From contig OZ220718.1 in assembly GCA_965116765.1 (NCBI GenBank), forward strand, positions 2,108,001 through 2,172,000: a stretch of DNA of 64,000 nucleotides, given 5' to 3'. The position numbers and the translations under genes were made by a program. Positions 1 to 8,457 of the stretch are shown in pieces; positions within the stretch are counted from its first letter, which is position 1, and the number at the start of each line of letters is the position of its first letter. Source of the DNA: JAJEEA01 sp965116765. GTDB lineage: Bacteria; Acidobacteriota; Vicinamibacteria; Vicinamibacterales; UBA8438. Below the pieces are notes generated by a model, which worked only from the letters and a program-made list of their open reading frames with translations, was not told where the DNA came from and searched no databases.

Positions 1-527
1 TCGCCGGCATCATGGCCCGCGAGGTGGGGCTCGACGCCCACACCACGATTCGCGGCGCCTTCGTGCACGACATCGGCAAGGCCATCGACCGCGACCTGCA
101 GGGCACCCATCTCTCGCTCGGCATCGACTTCCTGCGCCAGCACGGCGAGAAGGAGGCGGTCGTCGACGCGATGGCCGCCCACCACATGGACATCGACTGG
201 CCGTCGCTCGAGTCGATGCTGGTGCAGGCCGCCGACGCCATCTCGGCCGCCCGGCCGGGCGCCCGGCGCGACATCCTCGAGTCGTACATCAAGCGCCTCA
301 AGCAGCTCGAGAGCATCGCCGACTCGTTCGACGGGGTCTCGAAGGCGTTCGCGCTGCAGGCGGGCCGCGAGGTCCGCATCATGGTCGAGAGCGAGAGGGT
401 GAGCGACGAAGAGGCGGTCTGGCTGTCGAAGGACATCGCCAAGCGGGTCGAGAACGAGCTGCAGTACCCCGGCCAGATCAAGGTCACGGTCATTCGCGAG
501 ACCCGGGCCGTGGACTACGCCAGATGA
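1..527 (+). CDS. rny: Ribonuclease Y, C-terminal part (5' end outside window)
   Basis: RNase Y is a membrane-anchored endoribonuclease that starts mRNA turnover. The frame is already open at the window edge and reads into the HD phosphohydrolase domain: HDIGKAID supplies the metal-binding His-Asp pair, followed by GTHLSLG and AAHHMD. The C-terminal region (SFDGVSKAFALQAGREVRIMV, then QYPGQIKVTVIRE) is typical of the family. The transmembrane anchor, coiled coil and KH domain lie upstream of the window. The first ATG, at 12, falls inside the conserved HD region, so it is not the true start. thiL follows after 19 bp on the same strand, so the two may be cotranscribed. Confidence 0.93.
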   Translation, partial: AGIMAREVGLDAHTTIRGAFVHDIGKAIDRDLQGTHLSLGIDFLRQHGEKEAVVDAMAAHHMDIDWPSLESMLVQAADAISAARPGARRDILESYIKRLKQLESIADSFDGVSKAFALQAGREVRIMVESERVSDEEAVWLSKDIAKRVENELQYPGQIKVTVIRETRAVDYAR

Positions 528-537
528 CGCCTCCGCG

Positions 538-627
538 GACCCCGGAATGACTGCCGGCGACCTGGGCGAAGCGGCCGTCATCGACCCCGGAACGACTGTC
601 GGCGACCTCGGCGAGGCGGCCGTCATC
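538..627. repeat. 45-bp tandem duplication spanning the thiL start
   Basis: Two adjacent 45-bp units, 538-582 and 583-627, differ at a few positions. Unit 1 contains GGAATGACT, which supplies the thiL start codon at 547. The same place in unit 2 reads GGAACGACT. Unit 2 encodes the segment that aligns with the normal ThiL N terminus (GDLGEAAVIE), so the duplication appears to have pushed the start one unit upstream and the inner ATG was then lost. Confidence 0.9.
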
Positions 628-1629
628 GAGCGGATACGGCGCCGGACGCCGGACGCGCCCGACTGGGTCCCCACGGGCATCGGCGACGACGCCGCGGTGG
701 TCGAGCCGGCCCGCGGCACGCTGGACGTCGTCACCACCGACGCCGTCGTCGAAGGCGTCCACTTCGACCGGTCGTTCGTGTCGGCGGCCGACGTCGGCCA
801 CCGGACGCTCGCGGTGAACCTGAGCGATCTGGCGGCGATGGGGGCGACGCCCCGGGCGGCGGTGCTGTCCCTGGTTCTCCCCGGCACCCTGGCCGTGGCC
901 GATCTCGACGAGATGATCGAGGGCCTGCTCGCGCTCGCGGCCCGTCACGGCGTCGCCCTCGTCGGCGGCAACGTCACGCGCACGACCGGCCCCCTGGTGC
1001 TCGGCCTGACCGCGGTCGGCGCGGTCCGGCGCCGGCGGGTGCTGACGCGGGGCGGCGGCCGGCCGGGCGACGAGCTGTGGGTCACCGGTGCCGTCGGCGC
1101 CGCCGCGGCCGGGCTCGACGCGCTCCGGCAGGGACCGGCCCCGGACCCCGTCTCCGACCCCGAGCTCGACGACTGCATGGCGCGCTACCGCCGGCCGGAG
1201 CCGCGGGTCCGCATCGGCGCCCTGCTCGGCCGCAACCGGGTGGCGCGGGCCGGCATCGACCTGAGCGACGGGCTCGCGGACGGACTGCGCCAGCTCGCCC
1301 ACGCCTCCGGCCTGGGCGCCGAGGTGGACGCGACCGCGATACCGGTGCATCCCGGGGCCCGGCGATGGTTCGCCGGGGCCGGGAGCGACCCCGTCGAGGC
1401 GGCCCTGGGCGGAGGGGACGACTACGAGCTCCTGATCGCGGTGCCCCGCCGCCAGCGCCGCGCGCTGCGCATGCTGGCGCGCCTGTTCCGGGGCGTCCCC
1501 GTCACCCGCATCGGCGAGCTGACGAAGGCCCCCGACCTCGTGCTGCGCACCGCGGACGGCGACCAGCCGGTGCCGGGGGGCTACGAGCACTTCCGGGACG
1601 CGCCGCCGGCTCGCGACCGCCCCCCGTGA
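547..1629 (+). CDS. thiL: Thiamine-monophosphate kinase ThiL
   Basis: ThiL phosphorylates thiamine monophosphate to the cofactor thiamine diphosphate, using ATP, in the cytoplasm. Visible motifs are GIGDDAAVV (residues 44-51), TTDAVVEGVHF, the metal-binding NLSDLAAMGA, LVGGNVTRT, GIDLSDGLADGL and GGGDDYELLI near the C terminus, in family order. At 360 residues it is longer than the usual 310-340, partly because its first 18 residues come from a 45-bp tandem duplication (GDLGEAAVI appears twice). The ATG at 547 is the only good start: the duplicated position in unit 2 is ACG. No TPP-type leader was noticed in the 19-bp gap after rny. Confidence 0.93.
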   Translation: MTAGDLGEAAVIDPGTTVGDLGEAAVIERIRRRTPDAPDWVPTGIGDDAAVVEPARGTLDVVTTDAVVEGVHFDRSFVSAADVGHRTLAVNLSDLAAMGATPRAAVLSLVLPGTLAVADLDEMIEGLLALAARHGVALVGGNVTRTTGPLVLGLTAVGAVRRRRVLTRGGGRPGDELWVTGAVGAAAAGLDALRQGPAPDPVSDPELDDCMARYRRPEPRVRIGALLGRNRVARAGIDLSDGLADGLRQLAHASGLGAEVDATAIPVHPGARRWFAGAGSDPVEAALGGGDDYELLIAVPRRQRRALRMLARLFRGVPVTRIGELTKAPDLVLRTADGDQPVPGGYEHFRDAPPARDRPP

Positions 1630-1708
1630 CCACCGCCGGACCGGGCACCACGCCGATTCGCCGTGATCGACCGTTGACCCGGCTGCATGTGATCGATAAC
1701 ATGGCCGT

Positions 1709-1906
1709 ATGCCGTGGACGGATCTCCTGTCTCCCGCCATCGTAATCGCCGTGGTGGTGCTGCTGTGGCGTGACACCAACGGCCGCATCGCCGCCCTGGC
1801 CGCGACGGCCGGCAACATCGATCGACGCCTGGCTACGCTGGAAGGGCGGATCACCGGCTGGCAGGACCAACGGACCACGCCGTCAACGCAGCACGGTCAG
1901 TCCTGA
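1709..1906 (+). CDS. Small single-pass membrane protein, unknown
   Basis: A 65-residue product with one predicted membrane segment at residues 6-19 (LLSPAIVIAVVVLLW), then a basic, heptad-like stretch (DTNGRIAALAATAGNIDRRLATLEGRI) and a polar tail. This architecture fits small membrane proteins with a short coiled coil. No family is recognised. It lies between thiL and an exported protein on the same strand. The ATG is weakly placed and no strong ribosome binding site is visible. Confidence 0.45.
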   Translation: MPWTDLLSPAIVIAVVVLLWRDTNGRIAALAATAGNIDRRLATLEGRITGWQDQRTTPSTQHGQS

Positions 1907-2071
1907 CCACTTGCCGCCGGACGACCGGCACGGTATAAGAACAGATCGTCAATCACGCGTCCGGGCAGCGTCCCCGACGCGGCCGCCGCGGCCGCCGGCC
2001 GAGCCGGAGCCGCCGCGGGTCCGGGCGGACCCGAGAGGTTCCGCCCCCTGTCGTGAATCCGGAGGAAACCG

Positions 2072-2719
2072 ATGAAGAGAACCACCTACGCCGCCCTCGC
2101 CGCCCTGCTCGCAGTGGCGCTTCTGGCCGGAACCAACGCGGCCGCGCAGAACCCCGCGCACAACCACATCGGCCACGTCGCCGACGCGTGGCGCGACACG
2201 CCCGACGGCGAGGGCCTGCTGCCCGCGGCCATCGCCGAGGCCGAGATCGCGGCCCGCCACGCGGGCCTCGCGGCGAGCGACCCGAGCAACTTCGCGAGCA
2301 TGAAGCGGCACACCACCCACGTGCTGCACGCGGTCGATCCCTCGCAGATCGAGAACGGCCCCGGCCGCGGCTACGGGGTGAAGCGCGGTGCCGCCGGCGC
2401 CGCGCAGCACATCACCGCCGCCGCCAACTCCGAGGGCGCGTCGGGCGCGGTCCAGACCCATGCCGTCCACGTCGCCACGTCGGCCCAGAACACGGTGGCC
2501 CGGGCGGACCAGATCGTCGCGCTGGCGCAGCGCATCGCCCGGACGACGACCGCGGCCGACGCCGCCCCCCTCGTCGCCGAGCTGAACGATCTCGCGCAGG
2601 CCCTGCTGTCGGGCGTCGACGCCAACGGCGACGGGCGCACCGGCTGGCAGGAAGGCGAGGGCGGCCTGGAAGTGGCCAACACCCACCTCGGCTTCATGAA
2701 GCAGGCCGAGGGGCTGTAG
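2072..2719 (+). CDS. Exported protein of unknown function
   Basis: A 215-residue protein with a clear Sec signal peptide (MKRTTYAALAALLAVALLAG, then TNAAAQ) and a cleavage site near residue 26. The mature part is helical, His/Ala-rich and ends in a calcium-loop-like segment, DANGDGRTGWQEGEGG, at about residues 183-198, resembling an EF-hand loop. A GGAGG sequence eight bases upstream of the ATG supports the start. The family is not recognised. Location is inferred to be periplasmic. Confidence 0.75.
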   Translation: MKRTTYAALAALLAVALLAGTNAAAQNPAHNHIGHVADAWRDTPDGEGLLPAAIAEAEIAARHAGLAASDPSNFASMKRHTTHVLHAVDPSQIENGPGRGYGVKRGAAGAAQHITAAANSEGASGAVQTHAVHVATSAQNTVARADQIVALAQRIARTTTAADAAPLVAELNDLAQALLSGVDANGDGRTGWQEGEGGLEVANTHLGFMKQAEGL

Positions 2720-3087
2720 ACGGTCACCCGACGGCGCGTGTGGCGGCGGTCCCACCGCGGGCGCCGCCGTCACACGTGACCGTCACCCCGCGCCGTGCGC
2801 GAACCGGCTCTTGCCCCCGGCGCCGGCAGCTTCGCACGGCGCACGCCGGCCCGCCAATCGTCGCGTACGGCCCCGCTTGGCCCCCGACCCACCACGAGTC
2901 CGCGCCCTTCGGGTCCTGGCCTGCGCCTTCGCCTGACGCCCAACCGACGCGCCAGGGTCCCGCACTGTCCTCGAGGACAGCGATCGATATGACCTTGCCG
3001 ACTAAACGGGCAAACTTGGGCCGACGTTCACGATCGTCCCGCATGCCCGCGGTTCCCGTGCGCGGCACGTAGGCAAGGTGATTCCCG
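2720..3087. other. Intergenic region with hairpin and palindrome
   Basis: No gene is supported here. A GC-rich hairpin (GGCGGCG at 2742-2748 with CGCCGCC at 2762-2768) follows the exported-protein gene and may act as its terminator, though it lacks a T-run. A perfect 16-bp palindrome CTGTCCTCGAGGACAG lies at 2965-2980. Genes on both sides converge on this gap. Confidence 0.5.
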
Positions 3088-5193
3088 TCACCGTCCTCGG
3101 TGCGCAGGCTCCCGCACCGCCTCCGGCGCCGTAGCGACCTCCTGGTCGCGGTACTGAAGCTGGTAGAGCTTGTGGTACAGGCCCCGCTCGGCGAGCAAGC
3201 GCCGGTGGCTGCCCTGCTCGCGCAGCCGGCCCTTGTGGAAGACGAGAATGGTGTCCATGTCCTGCACCGTCGACAGGCGGTGGGCGACGGCGATGGTGGT
3301 CCGGCCCGACATCAGCACGTGCAGCGCGTCCTGGATGAGCCGCTCGGTGTCGGTGTCGACGCTCGACGTGGCCTCGTCGAGCAGCAGCACCGGCGGGCGC
3401 GAGGCGAGGGCCCGCGCGAACGACAGCAGCTGGCGCTGGCCCACCGAGAAGGTCGCCCCGCGCTCGGCCACCGCCGTCGCGAGCCCGTCCGGCAGCGACG
3501 CGATGAACCGGTCGGCGTGGACGCCGCGCGCGGCCGCGCGCACATCGCCGTCGGTGATCGCCTCGTTCCCCAACCGGATGTTGTCGGCCACCGTGCCCGA
3601 GAACAGGTAGACGTCTTGCAGCACGAGGCCGAACCGCGACCGCAGGTCGTGGAGGGGCAGGTCGCGGATGTCGACGCCGTCGATGGTGATGCGCCCGCGG
3701 CCGACGTCGTAGAACCGCATCAGCAGGTTGAGCACGGTGCTCTTCCCCGCCCCGGTGGCGCCGACCACGCCGACCCGCCGGCCGGGTGCGACGTCGAAGC
3801 TGACGTCCTCGAGCACGTACTGGTCGCCGCGGTACGCGAACCAGACGTTCTCGAACCGGATATGGCCGCCCTGCCGCATGTCGGCCGCCGGCCCGCCGGA
3901 ATCCGCGGGCGGCCCGCCGTTGTCGGTCTCGTCCCGCCGCCGCGGCAACCCCGCGGCCGCCGCCACCGCGGGGTCGGTGACCGAATCGCCGTAACCGGTC
4001 CCGTCGTCCCACCGCTGCACCCGCACGCGGGCCGCGGCGGCGGGGTCGGCGACCGGGTCGGCGTGACCTCCCTCGACCCTCCGCCGGTGGTCCCGCACGG
4101 CCGCCGGCCCCGCCGGGTCGGCGACGGGGCCGGCGTGATCTCCCTCGACCCTCGGCCGGTGGTCCCGCCCGGCGGCCTGCGCCGTCGGGTCGGCGACCGC
4201 CACCGGGGTGTCGAGCAGCCCGAAGATGCGCTCGGACGACGCCATCGCCGCCTGCAGGATGTTGAACTTCTCGGACAGGTCGCTGATGGGGCGGAAGAAG
4301 CGCTGCGAGTACAGCACGAACGCCACCAGCGAGCCGAGCTCGAGGCTGCCCTGCAGGGTCCACGCGCCACCGAACCAGATGATGGCGGCGACGGCCAGCG
4401 CTCCCAGCACCTCGATGGCGGGATAGAACACCGCGTAGAAGAAGATCGACGCGAGGTGCGCGTCGCGGCACCCCCGGTTGACGGCGTCGAACCGCTCGTA
4501 CTGGCGCGCCTCGCGCCGGAAGAGCTGCACCGTCGCCATCCCCGTGACGTTCTCCTGCAGGAAGGCGTTGATGCGCGCGATCCAGCCCCGCACCTCGCGG
4601 TACGACTGCCGGGCGTTGCGGCGGAACCACTGCGTCACCGCCGCGATGAGGGGCAGCACGGAGAGGGCGACGACGGCGAGGCGCCAGTCCATGACGAAGA
4701 GCACGACGGCGATGCCCGCCAGCATGAAGACGTCGCGGAACACCGACACCACGCCCGACGCGAACAGCTCGTTCAGGGCGTCGACGTCGGTGGTCACGCG
4801 GGTCATCAGCCGGCCCACCGGGTTGCGGTCGAAGAAGGCCACGTCGAGGCGCTGCAGGTGCGCGTGAATCTGCATCCGCAGGTCGAAGATGATGCGCTGC
4901 CCGGTGATCTGCAGCGCCCAGGTCTGCACCGCCTCGAGCAGGTAGGACAGCACCAGGACCCCGAGCAGCAGCAGGGCGAGGGGAGTCAGGCCGTCGACGT
5001 CCCCGGCCGCGATGTGCGTGTCTATCGCGATCTTGGTCAGGTACGGCGGCGCGAGCTGCAGCAGCGAGAGCCCCAGGATCGCGAAGAACGCCAGGCCGAT
5101 GCGGGCGCGGTAGGGCCGCATGTAGCCCAGCAGCCGGCGCATCAGGCGCGCGTCGTAGGCCTTGCCGAGGACCTCGTCGTCGGCCTCGATCAT
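3088..5193 (-). CDS. ABC exporter, half-transporter B (heterodimer subunit)
   Basis: A 701-residue fused membrane and ATPase half-exporter. The transmembrane domain (about residues 25-320) is followed by a nucleotide-binding domain: Walker A GATGAGKST, Q-loop VLQDVYLFSGT, signature FSVGQRQLL, Walker B VLLLDEATSS and switch IAVAHRLST. The signature departs from LSGGQ while Walker B keeps its Glu, the usual pattern of one half of a heterodimeric exporter such as LmrCD or TM287/288. The linker between the two domains is expanded by four 72-bp in-frame repeats. The start at 5193 overlaps the end of the upstream half-transporter by 4 bp, so the two are translationally coupled. Substrate unknown; drugs or lipids are likely for this class. 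Confidence 0.92.
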   Translation of the reverse strand: MIEADDEVLGKAYDARLMRRLLGYMRPYRARIGLAFFAILGLSLLQLAPPYLTKIAIDTHIAAGDVDGLTPLALLLLGVLVLSYLLEAVQTWALQITGQRIIFDLRMQIHAHLQRLDVAFFDRNPVGRLMTRVTTDVDALNELFASGVVSVFRDVFMLAGIAVVLFVMDWRLAVVALSVLPLIAAVTQWFRRNARQSYREVRGWIARINAFLQENVTGMATVQLFRREARQYERFDAVNRGCRDAHLASIFFYAVFYPAIEVLGALAVAAIIWFGGAWTLQGSLELGSLVAFVLYSQRFFRPISDLSEKFNILQAAMASSERIFGLLDTPVAVADPTAQAAGRDHRPRVEGDHAGPVADPAGPAAVRDHRRRVEGGHADPVADPAAAARVRVQRWDDGTGYGDSVTDPAVAAAAGLPRRRDETDNGGPPADSGGPAADMRQGGHIRFENVWFAYRGDQYVLEDVSFDVAPGRRVGVVGATGAGKSTVLNLLMRFYDVGRGRITIDGVDIRDLPLHDLRSRFGLVLQDVYLFSGTVADNIRLGNEAITDGDVRAAARGVHADRFIASLPDGLATAVAERGATFSVGQRQLLSFARALASRPPVLLLDEATSSVDTDTERLIQDALHVLMSGRTTIAVAHRLSTVQDMDTILVFHKGRLREQGSHRRLLAERGLYHKLYQLQYRDQEVATAPEAVREPAHRGR
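3971..4258. repeat. 72-bp in-frame tandem repeat in ABC exporter linker
   Basis: GGGTCGG recurs at 3971, 4043, 4115 and 4187, an exact 72-bp period giving about four diverged copies. Read on the minus strand, each copy encodes a 24-residue block of the type VEG-DHAGPVADPA. The repeats lie between the membrane domain and the nucleotide-binding domain of half-transporter B, a position that tolerates length change. Confidence 0.85.
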
Positions 5194-7281
5194 CCCTGCT
5201 CCAGCGCCTGCTCGATCAACTGCTTCCGGTGCAGCCCGGCGTACAGACCGTTGCGCGCCACCAGCTCGTCGTGGGCGCCGCGCTCGACGACGCGGCCCCC
5301 GTCGAGCACGAGGATGAGGTCGGCCGCGCGCACCGTCGAGATGCGGTGCGACACCACGATCGACGTGCGCCCGCGCAGGACGCGGCGGAGATTGGCCAGG
5401 ATGTCCGCTTCCGTGCGCGCGTCCACCGCCGACAGCGCGTCGTCGACAAGGAGGATGCGCGCGTCGGCGGCGATGGCCCGCGCCAGCGCCGTGCGCTGCT
5501 TCTGCCCGCCCGACAGGGTGACGCCGCGCTCCCCGACCCGGGCCGCCGCGCCGTCCGGGAACCCGGCGAGATCGGTCTCCATCCGCGCGAGGGCGAGCGC
5601 CTCGGTGACGGCCGCCCCGGCGTCGCGCTCCGCGCCGGGGCCGGCATCGGGGGCGTCGGCGGTCTCGACCCCGGCAGGTCTTCGCGCCCCGGCGTCCGCC
5701 AAACCGCCGGCCCCGGCGCCCGCCATGCCGCCAGCCGCCCTGCCGCCGGCAGCCCCCGCGTCCGCCATGCCGCCGGCAGCCCCTGGGTCCGCCATGCCGC
5801 CGGCCGCCTCGACCCCGAACGCCACGTTCCCGGCGATGGTGTCCGAGAACAGGAACGGGTCCTGCGGCACCATCGCAATCTGCCGCCGCAGCACCGGCAG
5901 GGGGAGGTCCCGCACGTCGACGCCGTCGATGAAGACGGTCCCCGCGCGGGGGATCGAAGAGCCGCGGCAGCAGGGCGAGGAGCGTCGACTTGCCCGAGCC
6001 GGTGGGGCCGATGACCCCGAGCACCCGGCCGGGCTCGACGCGCGCGGATACTCCCTCGAGCACGGGCCGGCCGTCGTACGCGAAAGTCAGGTCGCGGAAC
6101 TCGATGCCGCCGGCGAAGCCGCCGAACCCGATGCCGTCGGCGGGATCGCGGCCAGGGCCGCGCCGCATTTCCCGGGTCGGGTCCGCGGCAGACGCCCGGG
6201 CGATACGTGCGGACGAATCGTGGCGAGGGCCGCGCCCCATTCCCCCGGTCTCCGGGCGGCGCGCGGCATCGTCGGGGGTGGCCGGCGCCGGCCCCGGCGC
6301 CAGGGCGGCGCCGGCCGCCGCGGGCTCGGCCGGGGGCGCGTCGAAGACGTCGCACATCCGCCCCCACGCCGCCATTCCCCGCTGGAACAGGTTGGTCACG
6401 AACCCGAACGCGATCATCGGCCAGCTCAGCATGAGCAGGTAGGCGTTGAACGCGACGAACTGCCCGACCGTGATGCGCCCCTCGATGACGTGGCGCGCGC
6501 CGAGCCACAGCACCAGCACCCCGGCCAGCCCCAGGATGAACCCGAGGCTCGGATAGAACAGCGCCTGAATCCGGATGAGTTGCGCGTTGCGCGCGTAGTA
6601 CTCGCGGTTCTCGCGGCCGAACCGTTCCGCCTCGACCCCCTCGCGGCAATAGGCGCGCACCACCCGCACGCCGGCCAGCCCCTCCTGGACGACGGCGCTC
6701 AGCGTCGAGAGCTGGGCCTGAATCCGCTCCGTCCGGCGGTACACGGCGGAGCCGAAGAACTTCACGGCGACCGAGACCACCGGGAGGCACGCCAGCGCGG
6801 CCAGGGTCAGGACGGGGTCGATGGACAGCATCAGGGCGACCGCCACGACGAACACCATGCCGGTGCTGGCCATGTACATGACGGCGGGGCCCACCATCAT
6901 GCGCACCGCGTTCAGGTCGTTGGTGGCGCGAGACATGAGGTCGCCGGTGCGGGTGGCGTGGAAGTACGCCAGCGGCAGCCGCTGCAGGTGGGCGACGAAG
7001 GCGTTGCGCAGGTCGTACTCGATGGCCCGCGAGGCGCCGACGAGAATGCGGCGCGTGAGGAACCTGAACCCCCCGCCGGCCATCGCGAGGCCGAGCAGGG
7101 CCGCCGCGTGCACGGTCAGCTTGTCCCGGGTGACCCCCGCCGTCAGGTCGTCCACCGCATGGCGCAGCACCCATGGCCCGAGCAGCGAGAACGCGGTCGT
7201 GAGCACCAGGCACGCCAGCCCCAGCAGGAACCGCCGCCGGTAGCGCCGGACGTAGGGGACGAGTCGCGCGAGAGGAGACAT
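5190..7281 (-). CDS. ABC exporter, half-transporter A (single frameshift)
   Basis: Partner of the downstream half-transporter. The protein begins MSPLARLVPYVRRYRRR at 7281 and runs through a six-helix membrane domain and Walker A (GPTGSGKST) to LPRLFDPPRG, then loses frame between 5940 and 5953, where runs of C4 and G5 occur. The other frame continues as TVFIDGVDVRDLP, Q-loop MVPQDPFLF, signature LSGGQKQR and Walker B ILLVDDALS. Asp replaces the catalytic Glu in Walker B, the mark of the degenerate site in heterodimeric exporters. An Ala/Gly/Met-rich insertion (5680-5815) lies between Q-loop and signature, built from short repeats. The frameshift may be a sequencing error; if real, the exporter is dead. 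Confidence 0.85.
5690..5815. repeat. Short AG-rich repeats inside ABC ATPase domain
   Basis: GCCATGCCGCC recurs at 5722, 5764 and 5791 (spacings 42 and 27 bp). On the minus strand the block encodes repeats of AAGGMADPG type between the Q-loop and the signature motif of half-transporter A, inside the helical subdomain, where long low-complexity insertions are unusual. Confidence 0.7.
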
Positions 7282-7497
7282 GGACGGGGAGTCGCGGGCG
7301 GGCCGGGCGCCCCCCGGCAGCCGGCGGACGGGGCGCCAAGCTTCGACACTCAGAATACCAGCTTCCGGGCGCCGGCCCCCGGCCGCGCGGCCTGCAGCCC
7401 CGAGTCGGAAGTGCCGATACGCCTCGTGAGGCGGGCTTCGCCCCGGACGCGGGATTGCCGTCGCCCACGACGGACATCCGCCGCGACGGCAGGCGCC

Positions 7498-8436
7498 ATG
7501 ACACGAGATTCCGTTACCGTCCACCGCGGGTCTCCGTACGGCGGGAGGTCCCTCCCCGGCCGTCCGCGCTCCCCCGCGCCCCGGAACACGGCCGGCGCGG
7601 TCGCTCCCCGCGCCGTCGCCGCCGCGTGCCTGCTGCTCGCCGCGCTCGCTTGCGCCCCGCCCGCGACGGCGCAGCTCTCCGGTGCCTCGACGGACTTCCC
7701 GGTCGGCGAGCTGCACCGCATCGAGCTCCTGGGCTCGCTGTGGCCGCCGGCGCCGGACCTGACCGTGGCGCACCGGGCATCGAACGCTTCCGCAACCACC
7801 ACCGGCGCGGCCGGGGATCCGGGGACCGCCGTGCCGCGGTTCATGGACCTGCGGGTGCGGCTCCGGCTGAGCCGCCGCCAGCGGGTCCACCTCGACTACC
7901 TGCCGGTACGCTTCGACGCCGTCACCGCCCCCGACCGCCCCGCGTCCTCCGGGGGCGCCGCGCTCCCACCCGGGGCCCCGGTCGCGTCGATCCTCACCTG
8001 GAGGACTTGGCGGCTGGCCTACGAGTACGACTTGATCCACCTGGCACGCGGCTCCCTCGGCCTCTTCGCGGAGGCCACGTACACCGATGTCCGGATCGCG
8101 CGCGACTCGGGGTGCGCCGCCGGCTCCGCCGCCTGCGAGCTCGCTCGCATGCGCCGGCCGATCCCGGCCGTCGGGGGCGTCGTGCGGCTGTACCCGTCGC
8201 CGGTCATCATGCTGGGGGCCGAGGCGAGCCTGCTCCGGATGCCGTGGGGAATCGGCGACTTCCTGGGCTACACCGGCGAGCGCCTCGCGTACGACGTCCA
8301 TGCCGTGCTGAACTTCATCGACGCGTTCGGGCTCCAGCTCGGCTACCGCTCCCGGAACCTGAGTCTCCAGACGGCAAAGCAGGACTACGACCTGAAGCTG
8401 GAAGGCGTCTACGCGGGCGTCCTGCTGCGGTTCTAG
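7498..8436 (+). CDS. Outer-membrane beta-barrel-like protein, unknown
   Basis: A 312-residue protein with a long basic N terminus and a hydrophobic signal segment (AVAAACLLLAALACAPPATAQ, about residues 38-58). The mature part alternates polar and hydrophobic residues in strand-like runs (MDLRVRLRL, VHLDYLPVRFD, WRLAYEYDLI, LGLQLGYRSRNLSL) and ends in VLLRF with a terminal Phe, a beta-barrel insertion signal. Family unknown. It is transcribed divergently from the ABC exporter across 216 bp and converges with the aminotransferase gene. Confidence 0.75.
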   Translation: MTRDSVTVHRGSPYGGRSLPGRPRSPAPRNTAGAVAPRAVAAACLLLAALACAPPATAQLSGASTDFPVGELHRIELLGSLWPPAPDLTVAHRASNASATTTGAAGDPGTAVPRFMDLRVRLRLSRRQRVHLDYLPVRFDAVTAPDRPASSGGAALPPGAPVASILTWRTWRLAYEYDLIHLARGSLGLFAEATYTDVRIARDSGCAAGSAACELARMRRPIPAVGGVVRLYPSPVIMLGAEASLLRMPWGIGDFLGYTGERLAYDVHAVLNFIDAFGLQLGYRSRNLSLQTAKQDYDLKLEGVYAGVLLRF

Positions 8437-8457
8437 CCGAAGAGGCCGATCGGCGGG

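Noticed and set aside
3088..8301. A single 1737-residue minus-strand reading frame covering both ABC half-transporters and beyond
   Set aside because: The frame merges half-transporter B, an out-of-frame part of A and the antisense of an outer-membrane protein gene. Conserved motifs show two separate half-transporters, the first frameshifted.
3100..8436. A 1778-residue plus-strand reading frame
   Set aside because: Apart from the last 312 codons (outer-membrane protein from 7498) it is Arg/His/Pro-rich antisense of the ABC genes, as is usual in very GC-rich DNA.
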